From NCBI RefSeq assembly GCF_025766255.1, contig NW_026516746.1, positions 62,001 through 126,000 of the forward strand: DNA of 64,000 nt, given 5' to 3'. The stretch is from Zychaea mexicana. Taxonomy: Eukaryota; Mucoromycota; Mucoromycetes; Mucorales; Lichtheimiaceae. Position numbers and translations under genes: made by a program. This document shows, piece after piece, positions 57,468 to 64,000 of this stretch. Within the stretch, counting starts at the first letter, position 1, and every line of letters begins with the position of its first letter. Below the pieces are notes generated by a model. It saw only the letters and a program-made list of their open reading frames with translations, was not told the origin of the DNA and made no database searches.

Positions 57468-59871
57468 TTCTTTTTTTTCTGGTGGTTACACGCACTTGAT
57501 GCAAAATGGGAAGTGTATTTACAGAAGGAGTTGATCTTAACAATAGTGATAATGATAAGAAGGAAACAAAAGAAAACAAAATGAAGGGCTTCCTTTCATA
57601 CGACAAAGGGGAGAAACCAAATGGCTTCAGTTTTATATACAGTAATCATTCGTGAGGATGATAACCTTTGGAAGCAAGGGTTTTTCATTTTTGTCTCTCT
57701 CCAATATTTCCTTAATGCTGCGCCCTCTTCTTTTCTGATGCAAGAAGATAAGTCTCCCCAGCCAAACTCCGTAGGAAGCACAGGGAAGGAGAAAGAAAGG
57801 GGGGCTTTACTTTAAATCATTATACAGTCAGATATTTCGTTTTTTCTAAATCAACCCCCTCCGCTCTATCTCCCCTTCTGCTTTCTTCCTGAATCCTTGA
57901 CGCACTGTGCATGATGTGTATGTACTAGAAGACCTACATTCACAACGCAAACTATGTGCGTGACTTGGCGCCATCTAATCGAAAATAGATACACGTAACG
58001 CAGCCAAATGGCTGGCGATGATATGTTGGTTGTGCCTATCATCGTCGTTAGACCTGGTGTTGGTTTGGTACAGCATATTGTAAACTATAATGTACCGCGA
58101 CTTTGACTTGTTATGTAATAAAAAGTAGCATTAAAATTATTGTCATTATACGCAATATATTTGTAGCATGTTAAATGAAAGCTACATAAACAAAATAATG
58201 AACGAAATACGTAATTTAAAGAAAGTTTAAAAATATAAGAATGGAGCCATTCTAAAGGGGAAAATTTCATGCATTGATTATTAAACAACATGCCACTTAT
58301 TTTGCTGCCGGCTCATCATTTATATTTGGCTTTCTGCTGCATATTAAGCGATCCTCAGTCATTATGCCATACCGTCTCATACGAAGACATCATACACAGG
58401 ATTAGATCTAAAAAGACAGGAATTAAGAAAAAAAAACAGACCACCATGTAATAACACATTCCTTGGCTATTTCGTTATGGTATTGCATGTTGATGTACGA
58501 ATGTGTAGTATTATAGCGCAGTTATGGTAATTATTTTGACAACGTAGTAATACTTGCACGTTAATGTGGTATATTTCGTCGGCATAGTGCATACATACCA
58601 AAGTAATTTTAAAATATTTGCCACAACGTTTTTTACTCTTGCAGGAGTGCATTTCGCGGCATACGAGAAGTACTATATTGGAAGCATTCTTGAAGCAGAA
58701 CCTCTATGTGATACGAGTGTAATTATGCACATCAAGCTCATCCATTATTATAAAGGACACACTCCACTGATATGCAGTTGTCTCCCCATTGGTGTCTTCT
58801 CCGTAAATATGTGATGCAACCTCACCTGGGCAACAGTTCCTGTATCTCAACTTTTTTTTTGTGTATGCAGCAGATCTGACTAGACCTGCTACTACTATTA
58901 GTGTATTGCATACAAGCTCTTCTACATATTGATAATGGGCGGTGCTCCGAGTGTACGTAGCTCTTCACTGACTCACCATGTGTATTATTCAATGAGAGTC
59001 TTCGTGTGCAATAGAAATATAACAAAGACATACAAAAGTAAAGTGCTATATCATCTGACACGTCAAAAAAGAATGAAGGAGCAACTGGAAGAATCTCTGA
59101 TATGTCTAGAAGATATTCAGAACTGAGAGAGTGCTCTTTATCTCTTTTTTAAACTGGTGTAGCCGAGTTACTATACAATCGCAGGGTTGATGAATGACGC
59201 GCGGCTCTTTCTTGTTGACTTTTTTTTTTAGTTTGTCCGGATATACACTGCCGCACACCCTGCCGCATTTTATCTTCCCTTCCTCTGACCCTCCATCTCT
59301 CTCTCTTTCACTTTCCCAGATATATATTCTCTTCAACGTCTTGTCTTCTTATCGCAGCATGTCAGCTGATACTCATCGTTGTCGATAACGATGTCAAAGA
59401 TTGTACATCATCTAGTAGCCTGAATAATAACTGCACGGCACCCTTCATTTTAACAGTGCTACTCTCAAACGACGATGAATCTGTTCGTCATCCCTCCCCT
59501 GATACTTACAATACATCTCCTTTTTTTACATAACAAGCGTCTTTTCGTAAAGTGTCTGCGGTATATACTACTGTTATGTATTATTATAAGCAACAGTAGC
59601 TGAAAAAAACGACCACTTACATACCATACACTCTTTAAATGGAGGTGAACAGATATATACACCGAAATAATACAACTGATCTATTGCGCTATATGCTGCT
59701 ATCAGATAGACAACCAGTATCAACTAAGCTTAAAAATACATTGGAGTTATGATATCTCGAAGATTCTTAGAGGAGTGAACAGTGCGGTGCAAAAAGCTGG
59801 AATTTGTATTATGAACAGTGGGACCAACACTCTTCCTATTTTTTTTTTGTTCTCAAGACACTTTATTATAT
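57468..59871. other. Intergenic region RlpA-like / WDR92
   Basis: About 2.4 kb between divergent genes. Apart from a TATA box for the RlpA-like gene, open frames (for example 58554-58814) have no family features. AT-rich. Confidence 0.5.
57631..57639 (-). promoter_or_regulatory. TATA box of the RlpA-like gene
   Basis: TATATAAAA on the minus strand about 165 bases upstream of the start, the same motif and almost the same spacing as in the Hsp70 gene. Confidence 0.5.
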
Positions 59872-61361
59872 ATGACGACGATTGCACCATTAATCAGCCG
59901 CGATCTTACATTTACCCCTTACAGCATTCAATGGATACCCACTTCAGTACGGATTTGTGCTGTCGGCGCTACCGGTCGCGGTACAGGTTCCATTGCTGTA
60001 TATGAACTACAGAACAAAATGCTCACTTTAGTAGGCGAAGTATGTGATTTTCCCAACGCTTATAACAGAATAATGATCACTGTTCCCTTTTTACAAGGAG
60101 AAAACAAACCAAACTAAATTATGTATTAGACCGAGACAACGACCCCTGTACGTTGCTGCACAATGGGGGCAGCTGATGGATTAACGCGTCGTCTGGCGAC
60201 AGGAGATTTCGACGGACAGTTGCAAATATGGTGTGTACTGTTTCATCGCGCGAATGTTTTTTTTCCTGCAGGGAGAGAAAAAGATGGACAAAGCAAGGCT
60301 AACGATACTATAACCTGTATGATAAAAGGGACACGAGCCGATTCGATTTGCCATTATCCACCACTAAAGCCCACGAGACGATTATAAATGCAATAGATGG
60401 ATGTGGTGGTGCTACTCGACCCGGAGGAGCACGCGAATTGGCTACTGTTAGTCGAGATGGTATGCTGTGTGTGCAAAAAAAAACAGAATTCTAAATAATT
60501 GGACAGTGTGTATTGACCGTGAAAGGGGATTGGTGTGGATTTTACTATAGGTAGCGTAAAAGTTTGGGATACCAGAGACCTGGAAAAATCCGTACTAGTA
60601 ATAAAACCTAAACCGGCTGAACAAATGAACGATGCCTGGGCTGTTGCATTTGGTATAGTAGGCACAGGGCGGGTATAAAAGTGAGATTCATAGACTAACT
60701 TGAGTCGTTTTATCTATACATGTAGGAAATTTTGAAAACGGAAACGAGAGACTTTTGGCAGTCGGTTTCGATAACGGTGACTTCCAATTGTTCGACATTT
60801 CAACCACTCACTATATCTACAAAACAAATGTTAAATCTGGTGTAAGTGGGAATAGAATATCGCATGTGCTGTCAACTGAAGCTAAGCGTCTCTTGTTTTG
60901 AATTATACAGATTTGTGCTATTGATTTTTCGGGACCAACACAGCTCACACTCAGCACGTTGACCGGTATCGTAGTCATCGATTTTAGCAAGGAATTACGA
61001 GCAACAAAACTACCTGTATGTTCTCTAAGAAAACAGTGATATCATTAGGAGAGAGCGATAGTTTTAAGAAGACCCGGAACTGCTTTGCTCACATTGAAAA
61101 CAAAATTATAAATAGGGAGATGCCAACACTACTGTATGGTCTACACGACAATTACCACAAAGTCCAAACTATTTCGCTGCAGCCGCTGGTGATGGCACGG
61201 TCAGTCTGTGGAGTTACGATAACTTAAAAAAAACATCCTCAGTGCTATCAGCATCCAAACATCCAATAATTTCGAGCGATTGGAGCAGAGACAAGAAGGG
61301 ACTCTTGGCTTATTGTTCCTTTGATCAAACACTTCGAGTCGGTTTCGCAAAAGGTGTATAA
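59872..61361 (+). CDS. WD40 protein, WDR92/Monad (DNAAF10) homologue
   Basis: Seven exons (59872-60039, 60130-60230, 60329-60459, 60551-60652, 60726-60841, 60911-61015, 61116-61361) give 322 residues. Segments aligning with animal WDR92: SIQWIPTSVRICAVG, ARGTG-like GRGTGSIAVYEL, RRLATGDFDGQLQIWD, HETIINAIDGCGG, SRDGSVKVWDTRD, AWAVAFGNF, GFDNGDFQLFD, TNVKSGICAIDF, GDGTVSLWSYDN and SSDWSRDKKGLLAYCSFDQTLRV. Each block sits in the same order as in the human protein (about 357 residues). WDR92 binds the R2TP/prefoldin-like co-chaperone and is best known for assembly of axonemal dynein. It may have a wider role in protein-complex assembly, as this fungus group has no flagella. Confidence 0.9.
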
Positions 61362-61561
61362 ATACATGTGTACATATAAAGTTGGAAAAAACAATGTAAA
61401 TACTTTTTCCCTTTATACAAATATGCTCATAATATCAAAAGGTATAACACCATTACGAAAAAAAGAGAAAACTTTTACAAACAACAAAAAAAAAGAGGTG
61501 ATGGAATGCATGGGTGAGTGGGAGAAATGAAGGAAGGAGGAACGGGGTCATGGTTATGGAT

Positions 61562-62849
61562 CTACTTGCTACGTCGTGCTTTCCATTTGTAGACTGCCAA
61601 ACCGTTCTTATCCACACCGACTTTCTTTTTGTCACCTTTAGCCTACATGATGTCGCATTTGATGATAATAAAAGGGCTCAGTAAGTGCATCTATCCTGGA
61701 TACGACATGCGATATGCTCCTCTTCTATTGCTAGTTCTTTAATTACCTGCATTGCACGTTGGATCTCGAGTTCGCGTTCAACCTGCTGCAGATCAGCTTC
61801 ACGGCTGGCACGCGATGTGAATTCTTTATACTTGGCCTCTCTTTCTTTCCTTAATGCCTAAGTATAATATGTAAAAGTGCTGGTCAATGATACTTTCTCT
61901 TTAATAACTCCACCCCTCCACACCCCACTTTAAGTTATTATCATTACTTTAAGTGATGCAGCATTCTCGGGAGCAATGATTTCGTTGTTTCTTAATGTTT
62001 CCACGCGTGGTCGGTTAAACTTGCGATTGACGAGCTCCGGCAATGTATCCAAATGCTTTGCAGGATCAAATGATTTGGCTAAAGAAAGAAAAGTGATAAG
62101 CTCAGATTTAACAATCCATATTCCAAACAGACTAATACGCTCTTCATCCCTGTTTCCTTCAACATACCCTGCTCAGCTGAGTCTACAAAGACAACATGGT
62201 TGTTTTTCTGTGGCATAGGTGTCTCCTCTTCTTCTTCGTCTTCTTCGTATACATTGAGCATATCTTCATCATCCAGCTGTTCGTCCAAGAAATGCAAAGA
62301 ATCCCGTAACTTTTCCATTTTCTAGTAATTGTACAATAAAAATAATACAGTCAGTAACTATCTCCTGAACCAAATGGGTATACTCATATGGATCCTATCA
62401 GATCAAATAGGTACCTTTTTACTTATATCGCGTTGCATTTTAATATAATTCTTATCTTGTGACTTCATCAACTGCACCATTTCATGTGGCAAAGCCTCGT
62501 TTCGCTTTTGAATATGCACGCCACCCTATTTATATTGGAAAGTGGGAGAGGTATAGACTGTGTCAATTCACACACTTCCTCGAATCAAATCAATCCATTT
62601 TTTTCTTTTTACGTCAAACCCACTTGCCTTTGTTTGAGAGTTGATCATTTTAAAGTAGAATTCATCGGGATTCCGTGCCAAAGCCTTTTCTCGTAAAGCC
62701 TTCAATCGTCGTTGTTTGCTGTGAAAATCTTTGGCACGAAGCAAATAATCTTTCTTCTTTTCAAGCAAGCCAAGCCTTTCACGGCCTGCCAGTTGACCAC
62801 GTTCTCTGTGATTACGCCGGTGAACGGCATTGCGCATAGAAGACGACAT
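61562..62849 (-). CDS. UTP11: U3 snoRNP / SSU processome protein Utp11
   Basis: Six exons (62849-62628, 62525-62415, 62321-62168, 62078-61948, 61857-61747, 61642-61562) give 269 residues. The N terminus [19 protein letters not shown].. leads into [44 protein letters not shown] and [10 protein letters not shown], all diagnostic of Utp11. Later blocks are [34 protein letters not shown] and a basic tail ending YKWKARRSK. Utp11 acts in 18S rRNA processing in the nucleolar small-subunit processome. The first intron begins GCAAGT after AAAG, a GC-AG type junction. It lies convergent to the WDR92 gene, 200 bases away, and divergent from the next gene. Confidence 0.95.
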
Positions 62850-63010
62850 TGTTTTCGAGATCGATCGTAATTTTAACTGAAGAAAATAAAGAGTAAAAAA
62901 ATTAAGATGATTTATGTCCAAATTTTAACACCAGCTGCGCTTTAAACCACTTGTTGCTTGGAGATCCTCTTGTCTTTTCTTTATTTCTTCCAACACTTTG
63001 ACAAGAGAGA

Positions 63011-64000
63011 ATGGCAGACTTTGATATTTGCAACGTTTATGCCCATCGACGTCCCGCCAAGCGAAAAACCACTGGAAAGAAGAAATCAGGACAAAAGACT
63101 GAAAAAATCGAAAAAACTGAAAAAGCTGAAAAGATTGAAAAGCGCAAAAGTCAATATGAAGAATTCCTTCAAACCCGTAAGAATGTCATGTTTCTATTGA
63201 AAACAGTTTTTTTATTAGGAAGAAGGCCCACATATATATTTCTTTCTTTAAACTAGGTGCAAAATTGGGCGTTGACGGATCGCGAACAGACAGTGACGAC
63301 AGCGATTCTGATGATCATAAGTCCTCCTCTAAAAAGAAACAAAAGTTGCTTTACAGTGAATTGAATAAGCGATTGCATTCACAACAGTCTCGCGACGACG
63401 AAGAAGACGATGAGGACAGAAACGACGGCGATTCGCTTGGACTGGATAATGAAAACGTAGAACCGATAACAGACGACATGTCGTTTGAAGTTGATACTTG
63501 TGATAACAGAGTGCAAAGTTCATGCATGTAAGTTTAGCTTCAGCTTTTCTTTACATTTGCACGTATCACATAATACTGTGTGGCCAGATTAAGGAAACAA
63601 TGATGTTACGGATTTTTCGTGTGTGCGAGTGAGAGGAAGCGCGTATGTGTGATATGTCTAAAAAAAGCCGTAATCCCCGTTTTGGATTTTCTTTTCCACT
63701 AAATGGATCACTGAATAAACAACATCATCGTATTTAGTGAACTCTCGGACGATGATGGTGCTGACGACGGAAGCGGCGATCTATCAGCATCATTCGAAAG
63801 CCTTTCATCTTTATCGCCAACAATGCCAAGGTATAGCGTCGCAATCTTATGTCTTTTGTTTTCCCATAGTTTAGTAGTGTTACTACTAGCCTCACGACAA
63901 AAGAACATATGCGCATGTATCAAAGTAACCATGTGTGTTTCTAGATTCGATCATATACAAGTACTACAGGAACAAATCCGTCGCCAAGAGAAGCCACGCG
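63011..64000 (+). CDS. Charged nuclear-type protein, N-terminal part
   Basis: Cut by the window end. Exons visible: 63011-63176, 63257-63527, 63738-63830 and 63945 onward. Starts MADFDICNVYAHRRPAKRK, then a Lys/Glu-rich repeat of EKTEK type, then D/S-rich blocks with many DD and SD pairs (GSRTDSDDSDSDD) and KKKQK. The last residues are FDHIQVLQEQIRRQEKPR. The charge pattern suits a nuclear or nucleolar protein. Divergent from UTP11 with only about 160 bases between start codons, so the two may share a promoter. A ribosome-assembly role would fit the context but no domain shows it. Confidence 0.7.

Noticed and set aside
1..64000. CRISPR arrays, insertion sequences, integrons or phage genes
   Set aside because: Intron-rich eukaryotic DNA; no spaced direct repeats, transposase motifs or attachment-site pairs were seen.

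Overview
The window looks like nuclear DNA of an early-diverging filamentous fungus, most probably Mucoromycota (Mucorales-like). Almost every gene is split by short introns (about 45-140 bases, GT..AG, one probable GC..AG). The families are eukaryotic: COPI zeta, SAGA Sgf11, UVSSA, GGTase-I beta, p24, sideroflexin. Coding and non-coding DNA is full of trinucleotide runs (polyQ, polyS, polyH, polyT). The species assignment is inference from gene content and intron style; no rRNA or other marker is present. Exon structures were built by hand by requiring consensus splice sites, an unbroken frame and family-like protein sequence across each junction.

Layout. 0-16.7 kb is gene-dense: the 3' end of a GGA-like clathrin adaptor (+), a divergent casein kinase 1 (-), an AcpS-type phosphopantetheinyl transferase (+), a three-LIM RhoGAP of the Lrg1 type (+), a large Q/S-rich FYVE protein (-) and a coiled-coil protein with a C-terminal membrane tail (-). 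16.7-22.1 kb is an AT-rich stretch with no recognisable gene. 22.1-25.1 kb has coatomer zeta (+) and a small Cys-rich putative zinc-ribbon protein (+). 25.1-30.5 kb is a second gene-free stretch with a 29-base perfect palindrome. 30.5-34.8 kb has cytosolic Hsp70 and GGTase-I beta, head to tail on the minus strand. 35.4-48.6 kb is a run of plus-strand genes: p24-alpha cargo receptor, UVSSA, secreted multicopper oxidase, sideroflexin, HisC-like aminotransferase, Opi1-type regulator. 48.8-57.5 kb is all minus strand: two tandem paralogues of a small secreted Cys-containing protein, Sgf11, a TTP-type CCCH protein, an unknown acidic protein and an RlpA/expansin-like secreted protein. 59.9-64 kb has a WDR92 homologue (+), UTP11 (-) and the 5' part of an unknown charged protein (+) that runs off the end.

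The genes are mostly unrelated housekeeping functions: membrane traffic (GGA, COPI zeta, p24, FYVE), Rho signalling (Lrg1-type GAP plus GGTase-I beta, which prenylates Rho GTPases), transcription/repair (Sgf11, UVSSA, Opi1), ribosome assembly (UTP11) and secretion to the cell surface (oxidase, RlpA-like, paralogue pair). I see no operon-like system, CRISPR array, tRNA, rRNA or intact mobile element. The most interesting items are the undescribed secreted paralogue pair, the WDR92 and UVSSA homologues in this kind of fungus, the probable GC-AG intron in UTP11, very small exons, unusual residues in the CK1, FYVE and oxidase active or metal sites, and the two gene deserts.
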